Notes: generated by a model from the letters alone, not told the origin. 7,533 nt of DNA from Deltaproteobacteria bacterium (GCA_019314105.1 JAFCZY010000077.1:1-7533), one strand, 5' to 3'. Positions 1-7,087 are shown, numbered from the stretch's first letter. A program made the numbers and translations.

Positions 1-731
1 CCGAAGCGGCAAAACAATATTTTGACACGCTTTCACAACTCATCTGCGATCAATTGGATATGGCAGGATACCGGTTTTGTGACGGCAATAATATGGCAAA
101 AAATCCGAAGTGGTGCCAGCCGTTATCCAAATGGAAAAAGTATTTTAATACCTGGATTCGAACCTCAAATCCTGAAAATCTTCTTCATTCCAGTATATTT
201 TTTGATTTCAGGGGAACCTGGGGTGATATGGCCCTGGCAGATGAATTAAAAGCGTATCTTCTGGGTGCCATAGGAAGCTGGGCAGGGTTTTTAAGAAATC
301 TTACCGAAAATACGCTTTATTTCAAACCACCCATTGGTCTTTTTGGCAAATTTGTAGTAAAAACCCAGGGGGAACAAAAAGGATCTCTGGACATAAAACT
401 GGCCATGCTGCCGCTTATTGATTTTACAAGGGTCTATGCCCTTAAAAACGGTATTTCTCAAACCAATACATTGACAAGGCTGTTCAGGCTCTATACCCGG
501 CATGCATTAACCAACAAAGAATACACAGATATTGTCAAGGCCTATAATTATATGATGCAATTACGGTTTTTACGACAGATCACCACCATTATGGACGAAG
601 AAAAAAGCCCTGATAATTATATCAACCCCCATAATCTTTCAGCCCTTGATCAAACCCTGTTAAAAGAAATTCTTAAAATGATTGAAAAACTTCAACAAAA
701 ACTGAGTATAGAATTCACCGGAGTGGCTTAA
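1..731 (+). CDS. DUF294 family nucleotidyltransferase/signalling protein, C-terminal part (5' end outside window)
   Basis: The frame is open from the left edge (first full codon at position 3) to TAA at 729-731, giving 242 residues with no stop, so the gene starts upstream. The visible part resembles the end of the GlnD-like nucleotidyltransferase domain plus the DUF294 C-terminal (putative substrate-binding) domain. The family signature is clear: a GYRFCDGNNMAKNPKW segment, a W-x(3)-F-x(2)-WI stretch, then IFFDFRGTWGD, followed by a mostly helical tail ending in a lysine/glutamine-rich helix. In full-length members this region follows cyclic-nucleotide-binding and CBS domains, and the proteins are thought to be cytoplasmic regulators; their nucleotidyl-transfer reaction is mostly unproven. 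The catalytic G-S/D-x-D motif would lie upstream, so activity cannot be judged. The start codons inside the window (TTG at 54, ATG at 60) are internal. The gene converges on the lipoprotein gene with a 21-bp gap and no obvious terminator hairpin. Confidence 0.82.
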   Translation, partial: EAAKQYFDTLSQLICDQLDMAGYRFCDGNNMAKNPKWCQPLSKWKKYFNTWIRTSNPENLLHSSIFFDFRGTWGDMALADELKAYLLGAIGSWAGFLRNLTENTLYFKPPIGLFGKFVVKTQGEQKGSLDIKLAMLPLIDFTRVYALKNGISQTNTLTRLFRLYTRHALTNKEYTDIVKAYNYMMQLRFLRQITTIMDEEKSPDNYINPHNLSALDQTLLKEILKMIEKLQQKLSIEFTGVA

Positions 732-752
732 TCCTGTTTTTTTATTTTTATC

Positions 753-1436
753 TTAGTTGGTCGGGCCATTTCTTATCTGCATAACGCCTGAACCTTCCGA
801 CTCGACCTTGATCACCAGTTTTTTCCCTGTATTTATCCCGAAATAATCCCTTCCGGCAACAACCATATGGGGCAGCACAATCCGTAAATCACCAACACTT
901 CCTTCACTTTTTAAAGTGGTTTTCCATAGTTGAGAATGGTCTTTTATGTCATAGGCCTCTAAGATTAAAAATCTTGCATATGTCGTGTTGCTGGTGGTTA
1001 CAGTTTTTGTCGTAGGGGGGACATTTATCCATGTCCATCCGACCGGGTAACTGTATCCGCTGGAAGTTGTATATGTGTTGGTGGAGGTCTCTGTTTTAGG
1101 GTTCCCTATGCCATATGCCAGCCGGATCAGCAGATCTGCCTCTTCTTTATTGTCTGCACGCTTATATCCTTTCTGTGACAGTGACAGAGCAGTTTCTATA
1201 TGCCGGGCAAACTCTTTGAATTGCAGGTCATTATCACTGACATTTTTCATGGCAGAGGTCAGGAGATACGTTTTTCCGTTTAACTCAGCGCCAGCATCAG
1301 CTATCGAGTCAACTGATACATGGTAATACACGCGGGGTGCTACATAGGGAGTAGGAGTGGTAGCACACGCGCTTAACAACAGGATAAATATGGTAAAAAC
1401 ACCTGAGATTGATACGGCAGTCTTTATTCTTTTCAT
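753..1436 (-). CDS. DUF4136-like lipoprotein
   Basis: This 227-residue protein has a type II signal peptide: basic MKRIK, a hydrophobic stretch at about residues 7-21, and the lipobox L-S-A-C with the lipidated cysteine at 24. Residue +2 is Ala rather than Asp, which by the usual rule favours outer-membrane sorting. The mature part resembles DUF4136 proteins: an early strand with VDSIADAGA, a helix around 71-90, an EADLLIRLAYGI strand at about 99-110, a Ser/Thr/Tyr-rich variable loop at 114-153, then an ARFLILEAYD strand and a QLWKT turn at 154-173. The function of this family is unknown; envelope association is inferred from the signal. The start is well fixed by a strong Shine-Dalgarno GGAGG (complement of 1441-1445), 4 nt before the ATG. 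It stands alone, with its 5' end facing the acetyltransferase remnant on the same strand 97 bp away. No promoter was identified with confidence. Confidence 0.8.
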   Translation of the reverse strand: MKRIKTAVSISGVFTIFILLLSACATTPTPYVAPRVYYHVSVDSIADAGAELNGKTYLLTSAMKNVSDNDLQFKEFARHIETALSLSQKGYKRADNKEEADLLIRLAYGIGNPKTETSTNTYTTSSGYSYPVGWTWINVPPTTKTVTTSNTTYARFLILEAYDIKDHSQLWKTTLKSEGSVGDLRIVLPHMVVAGRDYFGINTGKKLVIKVESEGSGVMQIRNGPTN

Positions 1437-1533
1437 GTTTCCTCCAGCCTTGTTTGCTTTTTTTCTTTAATCAAGTTTCAAGTCGATTTTCAGTCGGTTA
1501 ATTATTTCTTCTTTTTTTACGGTATTGTCAAGT

Positions 1534-1806
1534 TTATTGAGTGAAAACGGGATATTTACCATAGGGGATTTCATCAATTGTCCTATTAAACCGTTGTTCA
1601 GTAACGATGGAGCCCCATTGCTCACCAGTTCTTTCCTCTGATAAGCTGAAACCATATTTTTCATAAAGGTGTCTCGCTGAATCCAACCCCTGAAATGTCC
1701 AAAGATATACACTATCGTATCCATTTGTTTCGAAAAACTTTCCATACCATCTACTTTCTATAAATGCATAACGCAAAGCTGACTTTATCCCATGTAAGTG
1801 AGTCTT
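1534..1806 (-). pseudogene. GNAT acetyltransferase remnant, C-terminal half only
   Basis: In one frame, from just after a TAA at 1807-1809 to the stop at 1534, the sequence reads as the end of a GNAT N-acetyltransferase of the kind often fused to MarR domains. Counting from a TTG at 1776, it shows VYLWT (23-27), LDSARHLYEKYGF (31-43, the helix and strand after the acetyl-CoA site), EQWG (52-55) and EQRF (60-63). The whole N-terminal half, including the usual R/Q-x-x-G-x-G/A acetyl-CoA loop, is missing. The frame has no convincing ribosome binding site and its upstream end overlaps the last codons of the toxin gene. No matching 5' half is visible on the other side of the toxin-antitoxin pair, so this is a decayed fragment rather than a simple interruption with both halves present. 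Catalytic activity is not expected. An unusually short functional protein is possible but unlikely. Confidence 0.7.
1765..1796 (+). repeat. Imperfect direct repeat, copy 1 (downstream edge of toxin gene)
   Basis: This 32-bp stretch aligns with 2471-2497 in the same orientation. About 25 bases match, with 2 mismatches and 5 single- or double-base gaps. The ungapped core aacg(c/t)aaagctga is 12 of 13 identical. It covers the toxin stop codon and the first codons left of the acetyltransferase remnant, so it marks the junction between the two. Aligned by eye. Confidence 0.45.
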
Positions 1807-2117
1807 TTAAATAAAATGTCTTCTATGTTACGTCTTGAATCAATAATCAATAATACAAATACTTTTAAATCTGTTATTTTAAACATAATTCTCCAAGGGG
1901 GTACAATCAATTCTCGATACTGCATGATACCTTGGTCTCTAAGCTCTGGGACAATACGGCATCTTTCAGGCATAGTATAAAGACTTGATGATTTTTTTTT
2001 AATCTTTTGGAAAATTTGCAACGCATTTGCAGGGCTATCAGTTGCGACATGGTCAATTATATCTATTAAATCTTTTTCTGCAACACGAGCCCATACAATT
2101 TCATAAATAGGTGCCAT
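1785..2117 (-). CDS. RelE/ParE-family toxin of a type II toxin-antitoxin system
   Basis: This 110-residue protein has the size and pattern of ParE-like toxins: an N-terminal strand and helix pair (VWARVAEKDLIDIIDHVA, with AEKDL typical of the family), a central PERCRIVPELR segment (50-60), the core G-x-M-Q-Y-R-E-L-I strand (63-71), PWRIMFKI (74-81) and a closing VFVLLIIDSRRNIEDIL (86-102). The RRNIEDIL ending is common in ParE toxins linked to Phd/YefM antitoxins. Members act on DNA gyrase (ParE) or on ribosome-bound mRNA (RelE); the sequence does not decide between these. ATG at 2117-2115 directly follows the antitoxin TAG at 2120-2118 with no gap, so translation is probably coupled. A weak AAAGGT lies about 12 nt upstream, inside the antitoxin gene. 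The last residues (TYMG) extend past the usual family end into the flanking repeat, which suggests the tail was set by the cassette junction. The gene appears intact. Confidence 0.85.
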   Translation of the reverse strand: MAPIYEIVWARVAEKDLIDIIDHVATDSPANALQIFQKIKKKSSSLYTMPERCRIVPELRDQGIMQYRELIVPPWRIMFKITDLKVFVLLIIDSRRNIEDILFKRLTYMG

Positions 2118-2399
2118 CTATTTAAGCTTACCTTTTAGCGAGCTTTCGAGTGTATCGAACATTTCCTCTTGAGATTTAATTTTCCCATTTTTAAGATCTG
2201 ATTCCCCCTGAGAAAGAGCCTTTAATATTCCAATTGCGTTACGCATGTTCTCATAACTTTCAGGATCTTGAAGAACAGCACGCGGTTCACCATTTTGGGT
2301 AATAATAACAGGGCGATGGGTGTCATTTATTTGATTTAACAAATCTGCCGCTCTTGATTTTAAGTATGTAATCGGTTTTATATCACTTGTAATATTCAT
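2118..2399 (-). CDS. Phd/YefM-family antitoxin
   Basis: This 93-residue protein is the antitoxin partner of the downstream toxin. The first 50 or so residues fit the Phd/YefM DNA-binding fold: an N-terminal strand (IKPITYLKSRAADLLNQI), then the hallmark RPVIITQNGEPRAVL (29-43) and DPESYE (45-50). The C-terminal 40 residues are charged and probably disordered until they wrap around the toxin, as in other members of the family. Phd/YefM proteins neutralise the toxin and repress their own promoter by binding a palindrome; a perfect 14-bp palindrome lies in this promoter. The ATG at 2399-2397 has a strong Shine-Dalgarno GGAGGTG (complement of 2404-2410) about 5-7 nt upstream. It is the first gene of a two-gene operon. 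Its strand is opposite to prfC, whose start is 348 bp away. Confidence 0.87.
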   Translation of the reverse strand: MNITSDIKPITYLKSRAADLLNQINDTHRPVIITQNGEPRAVLQDPESYENMRNAIGILKALSQGESDLKNGKIKSQEEMFDTLESSLKGKLK

Positions 2400-2418
2400 A
2401 ATTTCACCTCCAGTCTGA

Positions 2419-2432
2419 ATATGATATCATAT
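2419..2432. promoter_or_regulatory. Palindromic operator candidate for antitoxin autoregulation
   Basis: ATATGATATCATAT is a perfect 14-bp palindrome centred between 2425 and 2426, overlapping the -10 box. Phd/YefM antitoxins and their toxin complexes usually repress by binding such palindromes over the promoter. The palindrome is seen directly; binding by this antitoxin is inferred. Confidence 0.55.
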
Positions 2433-2448
2433 ATAGACCGGACGTCAA
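2421..2448 (-). promoter_or_regulatory. Sigma-70-type promoter of the toxin-antitoxin operon
   Basis: On the minus strand TTGACG (complement of 2443-2448; 5 of 6 to TTGACA) is followed by a 16-bp spacer and TATCAT (complement of 2421-2426; 5 of 6 to TATAAT). The -10 box ends 21 bp before the antitoxin ATG, leaving room for a short leader with the GGAGGTG ribosome site. The -10 box sits inside the palindromic operator candidate. Confidence 0.6.
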
Positions 2449-2747
2449 GAATAATTTCATTTCAGCCAGTTGCGAACGTAAAGCTGATTACCCTGTAACC
2501 AACTAAAATAACGATATCGAGATTGTAATGTTCTACACGCTTGGTTTGGTTTTTCCCTTTGTCAGGTATACAGTGGGTAAAAATTTATTTGCTTTTTTGT
2601 AACACACTTTTTGCGGTATCTTGTTCTTGTCTAATGAATTGAAATCATTTGGAATTTGCTTTGATGAAATATTTTCTTATTGATTAATAAGTAAAATACT
2701 GTTAAATTTCCACCCTTGAAATTTGGAATATAGGGAATTCAACGTTA
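2449..2747. other. Intergenic stretch upstream of prfC, with weak leader inverted repeats
   Basis: About 300 bp between the antitoxin promoter and prfC carry no gene I can support. The left part includes the second copy of the flanking direct repeat (2471-2497). The right part is very AT-rich and must contain the prfC promoter. A TAAAAT box at 2692-2697 is a possible -10, but no good -35 sits at the right distance. Two inverted repeats lie here: CTTATT-gatt-AATAAG at 2676-2691, just before that box, and AAATTTC-N7-GAAATTT at 2704-2724. Both are AT-only or nearly so, and neither is followed by a U-run as in a terminator. Their role is unknown. Confidence 0.5.
2471..2497 (+). repeat. Imperfect direct repeat, copy 2 (upstream edge of toxin-antitoxin unit)
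   Basis: This 27-bp stretch aligns with 1765-1796 (25 bases matching, 2 mismatches, 5 gapped bases). It lies 22 bp outside the antitoxin -35 box, so the two copies bracket the complete toxin-antitoxin unit including its promoter. Aligned by eye. Confidence 0.45.
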
Positions 2748-4352
2748 ATGAGCTCAAATAATATAGACAAGACACTTTTAAAACAAATTAAAAAACGCAG
2801 GACCTTTGCGATTATCAGTCATCCTGATGCCGGAAAGACCACTTTGACAGAAAAATTATTGTTGTTTGGCGGTGCCATCCAGCAGGCGGGTGCGGTTAAA
2901 TCAAGAAAAATTGCCAGGGCTGCCACCAGTGATTTCTTGTCGATTGAACAGGAAAGAGGCATCAGTGTGTCGTCTTCTGTGATGAAGTTCACCTATCAAG
3001 ACTATGAAATTAACCTTCTGGATACCCCCGGGCATAAAGATTTTTCTGAAGATACCTATCGGGTTTTGACGGCTGTGGATTGTGCGGTCATGATCATTGA
3101 CAATGCAAAAGGGGTTGAACCCCAGACCCAGAAATTGATGGAGGTCTGCCGGATGCGAAATACGCCGATTATTACCTTTATTAATAAACTGGATCGTGAA
3201 GGCCTTGAACCGCTGGATATTTTTGAAGATATTGAAGATAAACTCCAGATAGAATGTGTTCCTTTGACCTGGCCCATTGGTATGGGAAAGAGATTTAAAG
3301 GCGTTTATAATCTTGAAAAAAAAGAGCTGGGTATTTTTTCTCCCGGGTTTACCCCTAAGGATAATGACGGCGTTTTTATTGATGATCTGACAGATTCAAG
3401 GCTGGATGAGCTGATTTCTGAAACCCAGGCAAAACAGCTCAGGGAAGATGTGGATTTAATTGTTGGTGCATCCGACCCCTTTGATCATGATTTGTATTTA
3501 AATGGCACTCAGACCCCTGTTTTTTTTGGATCGGCCATTAATAATTTTGGTGTCAGGGAAATGCTGGATGCATTTGTTAAAATTGCACCACCGCCGGGAA
3601 AACGACCCACGGCTACAAGAGATGTAGAGCCCCATGAAAACGAATTTTCCGGATTTACATTTAAAATTCAGGCCAATATGAACCCGGAACATAGAGACAG
3701 GATTGCTTTTTTCAGAATTTGTTCCGGAAAATTTACAAAAGGGATGAAAGTAAAACATCATAGAATCGAGAAAGAGATCAAACTCTCCAATGCCACTATT
3801 TTCATGGCCCAGGAAAGGAATAATATTGAAGAAGCTTATCCAGGTGATATTATCGGGATACATAACCATGGAACCATCAAAATCGGTGATACCTTTACGA
3901 CCAAAGAACCTTTGAAATTTTTAGGCATTCCGAATTTTGCTCCCGAGCATTTCCGTCGGGTCATATTAAACGATTCGTTGAAGGCAAAGGCGCTGACAAA
4001 GGGCTTGACCCAGCTGTCAGAAGAAGGGACCATACAGGTGTTCAAGCCTTTAATTGGGAACATGCATATTGTCGGTGCGGTCGGTGTGCTCCAGTTTGAG
4101 GTGACCATGGCACGGCTTAAAGCAGAATATAATGTGGCGGCCAGCTATGAAACTATTGATTTATCCGTTGCAAGGTGGGTAACATGTAAAGATGACAAAA
4201 TATTGAAAGAGTTTAAAAAGAAGAATGAATCCAGCCTGACCCTGGATTCCGAAGGATGGCTGACCTTTTTGACAACCAGCGAGTATCAGCTGGGATTCGC
4301 CATGGAAGAGTGGCCGCAGATAGAATTTCATAAGACAAGAGAGCATAATTGA
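2748..4352 (+). CDS. prfC: Peptide chain release factor 3 (RF3)
   Basis: RF3 is a translational GTPase that removes RF1/RF2 from the ribosome after peptide release. The 534-residue length matches the family (about 530). The G domain is complete: P-loop HPDAGKTT (25-32), switch I region with [10 protein letters not shown] (65-74), DTPGH (92-96) and NKLD (146-149). The RF3-specific [19 protein letters not shown] start and R-x-A-x-S-D-x(2)-S/I-E-Q-E-R-G-I pattern separate it from EF-G and LepA. The later part has the domain II region around [16 protein letters not shown] and the RF3 hallmark [11 protein letters not shown] in domain III. The ATG at 2748 is preceded by AGGGA at 2732-2736, an 11-nt spacing that is a little long; no better start is seen. 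The gene begins a same-strand series: serC starts 29 bp after its stop with no terminator between, so co-transcription with the serine genes is possible. No damage is visible. Confidence 0.95.
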   Translation: MSSNNIDKTLLKQIKKRRTFAIISHPDAGKTTLTEKLLLFGGAIQQAGAVKSRKIARAATSDFLSIEQERGISVSSSVMKFTYQDYEINLLDTPGHKDFSEDTYRVLTAVDCAVMIIDNAKGVEPQTQKLMEVCRMRNTPIITFINKLDREGLEPLDIFEDIEDKLQIECVPLTWPIGMGKRFKGVYNLEKKELGIFSPGFTPKDNDGVFIDDLTDSRLDELISETQAKQLREDVDLIVGASDPFDHDLYLNGTQTPVFFGSAINNFGVREMLDAFVKIAPPPGKRPTATRDVEPHENEFSGFTFKIQANMNPEHRDRIAFFRICSGKFTKGMKVKHHRIEKEIKLSNATIFMAQERNNIEEAYPGDIIGIHNHGTIKIGDTFTTKEPLKFLGIPNFAPEHFRRVILNDSLKAKALTKGLTQLSEEGTIQVFKPLIGNMHIVGAVGVLQFEVTMARLKAEYNVAASYETIDLSVARWVTCKDDKILKEFKKKNESSLTLDSEGWLTFLTTSEYQLGFAMEEWPQIEFHKTREHN

Positions 4353-4381
4353 TTAACCTAACTTAGACAAAGGAAACAAAA

Positions 4382-5470
4382 ATGACAGATCAACGAATTT
4401 TTAATTTTAATGCTGGTCCTGCTGCTTTACCCTTACAAGTTCTGGAAGAAATACAAGCTTCTTTTCTAAATTTTAATCAGTCCGGCATGTCCATTACAGA
4501 GGTCAGCCACAGGTCTTCTTATTTTGATGAGGTTATCAACGATGCAGTTGAACGGACAAAAAAACTTTTAAAACTGGATGACCGGTTTCATGTCCTTTTT
4601 ATACAAGGTGGGGCCTCTCTTCAATTTGCCATGATTCCCATGAATTTTCTTTCCAAAGATGACACGGCAGATTATGTCAATACCGGCACATGGTCAACCA
4701 AAGCAATAAAAGAAGCCGCAATTCTAAAAAAGAATCACACGGTTGTTGCGTCCTCGGAAGATAAGGATTTCTCATATATCCCCCAAAATATTCAATTCTC
4801 AAATGATGCTAAATATGTTCATCTGACATCCAACAATACTATTAAGGGAACCCAGTTCCATGAATTTCCGGATACAAACGGTGTGCCCATTGTCTGTGAC
4901 ATGTCTTCAGATATTTTTTCACGACCCCTTGATATGGAAAAATTTGGTTTAATATATGCCGGTGCTCAGAAGAATCTCGGGCCATCCGGTACCTGTATGG
5001 TCATTATCCGGCAGGATATGTTGGATATGGCAAATGCTGGCCTGCCGTCCATGTTAAAATACTCTACCTATTCATCCAAAAATTCCATGTATAATACGCC
5101 GCCCTGTTTTGGCGTATATACAATTGATCTTGTATTGAAATGGATTGAAGAAGAGATGGGCGGGATTGAAAAGATGGAAGAATACAATATAAAGAAAGCA
5201 GGTCTTTTATATGATTTTATCGATTCCAGTTCCTTTTACAGAACCACAGCAGCAAACGACTCAAAATCTTTAATGAATGTGACCTTCAGGCTTCCTGACG
5301 AAGATCTGGAAAAATTGTTTGTCGTTAAAGCCACTGAAAACAGGCTTGGCGGACTTAAAGGGCATCGATCAGTTGGCGGATGCCGGGCCTCCATTTATAA
5401 TGCAACCACCATGGAAGGTATTAATGCGTTAATTCGGTTTATGGAGTCCTTTGAAAAGGAGAACAAATAA
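4382..5470 (+). CDS. serC: Phosphoserine aminotransferase
   Basis: SerC is a class V, pyridoxal-phosphate aminotransferase. It converts 3-phosphohydroxypyruvate and glutamate to 3-phosphoserine and 2-oxoglutarate, the second step of serine synthesis, and it can serve pyridoxine synthesis. At 362 residues it has the same length as the E. coli enzyme. Key features visible: the FNAGPAALP start (9-17), SHRS with His43-Arg44 near the substrate phosphate site, QGGASLQF (75-82), Trp104 that stacks on the cofactor ring, CDMSSD (172-177) with Asp173 in the cofactor-pyridine position, the Schiff-base lysine Lys197 in GAQKNLGPSG, and His328, Arg329 and Arg335 in GHRSVGGCRASIYN. The ATG at 4382 has AGGA at 4371-4374, 7 nt upstream. 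Its TAA overlaps the serA ATG by one base (TAATG), so the two products are probably translated together. Its position ahead of serA reverses the order of the reactions but is common in operons of this type. Confidence 0.96.
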   Translation: MTDQRIFNFNAGPAALPLQVLEEIQASFLNFNQSGMSITEVSHRSSYFDEVINDAVERTKKLLKLDDRFHVLFIQGGASLQFAMIPMNFLSKDDTADYVNTGTWSTKAIKEAAILKKNHTVVASSEDKDFSYIPQNIQFSNDAKYVHLTSNNTIKGTQFHEFPDTNGVPIVCDMSSDIFSRPLDMEKFGLIYAGAQKNLGPSGTCMVIIRQDMLDMANAGLPSMLKYSTYSSKNSMYNTPPCFGVYTIDLVLKWIEEEMGGIEKMEEYNIKKAGLLYDFIDSSSFYRTTAANDSKSLMNVTFRLPDEDLEKLFVVKATENRLGGLKGHRSVGGCRASIYNATTMEGINALIRFMESFEKENK

Positions 5471-7050
5471 TGAAAGTCCTTGTCAGCGATAAAATGGGGG
5501 AACCTGGGTTAGAGATATTTGAAAACCAGGAAGGTATCGAACTTGACGTAAATACAGGGCTTACGCCTGATGAGCTTAAGGAGATTATCGGTAAGTATGA
5601 TGGTCTGGCCATCCGGAGTGCTACGAAAGTCACAAAAGAGATTCTTGATGCTGCCACAAATCTGAAAGTGATTGCAAGAGCCGGCATTGGTCTTGATAAT
5701 GTTGATATTGATGAAGCCACAAAAAAGGGTGTGGCGGTTATGAATACTCCGGGTGGAAATACGGTAACCACAGCGGAACATGCCATTGCCATGATGATGG
5801 CGTTGACAAGGAATATCCCTCGGGGCACCCAGTCTTTGAAGGAAGGGAAATGGGATAAAAAACTGCTCCAGGGAAGAGAAATCAGTAATAAAACATACGG
5901 TGTTATCGGGTTTGGGAATATCGGCTCCATTGCCGCTAACCTTGCAAAAGGGTTGAGGATGAAAGTCATTGTATTTGATCCCAATATTTCTTCCGAGCAT
6001 ATTGAAAAGGCCGGATTTGAATACGTCTCTTTAGATGAATTGTATGAACGATCTGATTATATCACTATCCATGTTCCTAAAATGGATGCCACGATTGATT
6101 TGCTCGATGCCGAAGCGTTTGCCAAAATGAAAGATGGCGTCATGGTCATCAATTGCGCAAGGGGAGGGATTATTAATGAGTCTGCCCTTTATGATGCCAT
6201 CCAGTCCGGAAAGGTTGCAGGCGCTGCCCTTGATGTGTTTTCCACCGAACCTCCGGGAGATCATCCTTTGTTAACGCTTGACCAGGTCATTGCCACCCCT
6301 CATCTGGGTGCATCCACTAAAGAAGCCCAGACAAATGTTGCCGTTGCAGCCGCTAACCAGATTATTGCCTATCTGCTGCATGATACCGTCATCAATGCGG
6401 TCAATGTGCCATCGGTTACCGGAGAAGTGTTAAAGCAGCTTAACCCCTTTTTATATCTATCTGAAAAAATGGGTATAATGCAGGCACAGATTACAAAAGG
6501 GGGGATCAAGGAAATCAATATTGAATATATTGGCAAATTCCCTGATTTTGATTTGAAACCCATTACCATATCCGGTATTAAAGGATTGCTGGCTCAATTT
6601 GTTCAACATGACGTCAATTCTGTTAATGCGATTTCTTTTGCCAATGAGATGGGAATTAAAATTTCAGAATCAACGTCACAGGAAGCAGGGAATTTTTTAA
6701 ATCTTATACGGATAACAATTGTATCGGAAGAAGAAACCAATATCGTTGAAGGGACCATTTTCGGTAAAGATGATGCCCGAATTGTCAGGATTAATAAGTT
6801 CCGGTTGGAGGTCATTCCCCAAGGACATCTCAGTTTGATTCATAACCATGACAAACCCGGCTCCATCGGCTCCATGGGTATGACCCTGGGAAAACATCAT
6901 ATTAATATTTCCCGTATGATGGTGGGGAGAGAAGAAGATGGTCAGAGGAACATCATATTTTTGAGAACAGATACCTCTATTCCTCCTGAAGTTATTAAAG
7001 AAATTGAGGACCTGGAGCTTGTCATCAGTATGAAAACCTTTGAATTGTAG
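5470..7050 (+). CDS. serA: D-3-phosphoglycerate dehydrogenase, long form with ASB and ACT domains
   Basis: SerA oxidises 3-phosphoglycerate to 3-phosphohydroxypyruvate with NAD+, the first committed step of serine synthesis. At 526 residues it is the long form (as in Mycobacterium and animals), not the roughly 410-residue E. coli form. The catalytic part has RAGIGLDNVD (about 73-82), a Rossmann G-F-G-N-I-G (147-152) with Asp170 at the end of the next strand, as expected for NAD+ preference, and catalytic Arg231 (NCARGG), Glu260 and His278 (TPHLGAS). After about residue 315 comes an allosteric-substrate-binding (ASB) domain, then an ACT domain from about 452 to the end with HNHDKPGSIGSMG (458-470), where serine feedback inhibition would act. 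The ATG at 5470 overlaps the serC stop and has AGGAG at 5457-5461, 8 nt away. The next gene starts 30 bp after the TAG. All expected residues are present, so a working enzyme is likely. Confidence 0.96.
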   Translation: MKVLVSDKMGEPGLEIFENQEGIELDVNTGLTPDELKEIIGKYDGLAIRSATKVTKEILDAATNLKVIARAGIGLDNVDIDEATKKGVAVMNTPGGNTVTTAEHAIAMMMALTRNIPRGTQSLKEGKWDKKLLQGREISNKTYGVIGFGNIGSIAANLAKGLRMKVIVFDPNISSEHIEKAGFEYVSLDELYERSDYITIHVPKMDATIDLLDAEAFAKMKDGVMVINCARGGIINESALYDAIQSGKVAGAALDVFSTEPPGDHPLLTLDQVIATPHLGASTKEAQTNVAVAAANQIIAYLLHDTVINAVNVPSVTGEVLKQLNPFLYLSEKMGIMQAQITKGGIKEINIEYIGKFPDFDLKPITISGIKGLLAQFVQHDVNSVNAISFANEMGIKISESTSQEAGNFLNLIRITIVSEEETNIVEGTIFGKDDARIVRINKFRLEVIPQGHLSLIHNHDKPGSIGSMGMTLGKHHINISRMMVGREEDGQRNIIFLRTDTSIPPEVIKEIEDLELVISMKTFEL

Positions 7051-7059
7051 CTGTGATAC

Positions 7060-7087
7060 TGTTGGAATGATATTGTTGAAATGATAG
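7060..7087 (+). repeat. 14-bp tandem duplication spanning a start codon
   Basis: Two adjacent copies, TGTTGGAATGATAT (7060-7073) and TGTTGAAATGATAG (7074-7087), match at 12 of 14 positions. Each holds an ATG: 7067 and 7081. As 14 is not a multiple of 3, the two are in different frames. The first opens a 5-codon frame (Met-Ile-Leu-Leu-Lys) whose TGA at 7082-7084 overlaps the second ATG as ATGA. Only the second ATG leads into the long downstream gene. Confidence 0.75.

Noticed and set aside
729..775. Possible bidirectional terminator between the convergent DUF294 and lipoprotein genes, suggested by a T-run at 736-749.
   Set aside because: No GC-rich stem precedes the T-run on either strand.
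1467..1745. A 92-codon minus-strand frame overlapping the acetyltransferase remnant in another frame.
   Set aside because: Its first two thirds are the out-of-frame shadow of the GNAT motifs. The tail resembles nothing recognised and has no ribosome site. A frameshift continuation of the acetyltransferase was considered, but the remnant already reaches the family's usual C-terminal EQRF motif in its own frame.
1740..1800. Possible integron attC site at the toxin gene edge, because toxin-antitoxin cassettes occur in integrons and GCGTTATGC-like bases are present.
   Set aside because: The paired core sites with RYYYAAC and GTTRRRY ends and the long inverted repeat of attC are not found, and no integrase is in the window.
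2457..2561. A 34-codon minus-strand frame ending in a YRYFSWLQGNQLYVRNWLK-like peptide that looks protein-like.
   Set aside because: It has stops at both ends, no start codon context and no recognised family. It does not match the missing half of the acetyltransferase. It may be a relic but cannot be supported.
3498..3869. Minus-strand frames opposite prfC (also 3056-3277, 3836-4108, 4161-4346).
   Set aside because: They lie fully within the well-conserved prfC coding sequence and resemble no known protein.
5439..5984. A 181-codon open frame antisense to serA, plus a second at 5509-6000.
   Set aside because: Both are shadows of serA, which has all catalytic motifs in its own frame. Their predicted proteins are low-complexity and lack ribosome sites.
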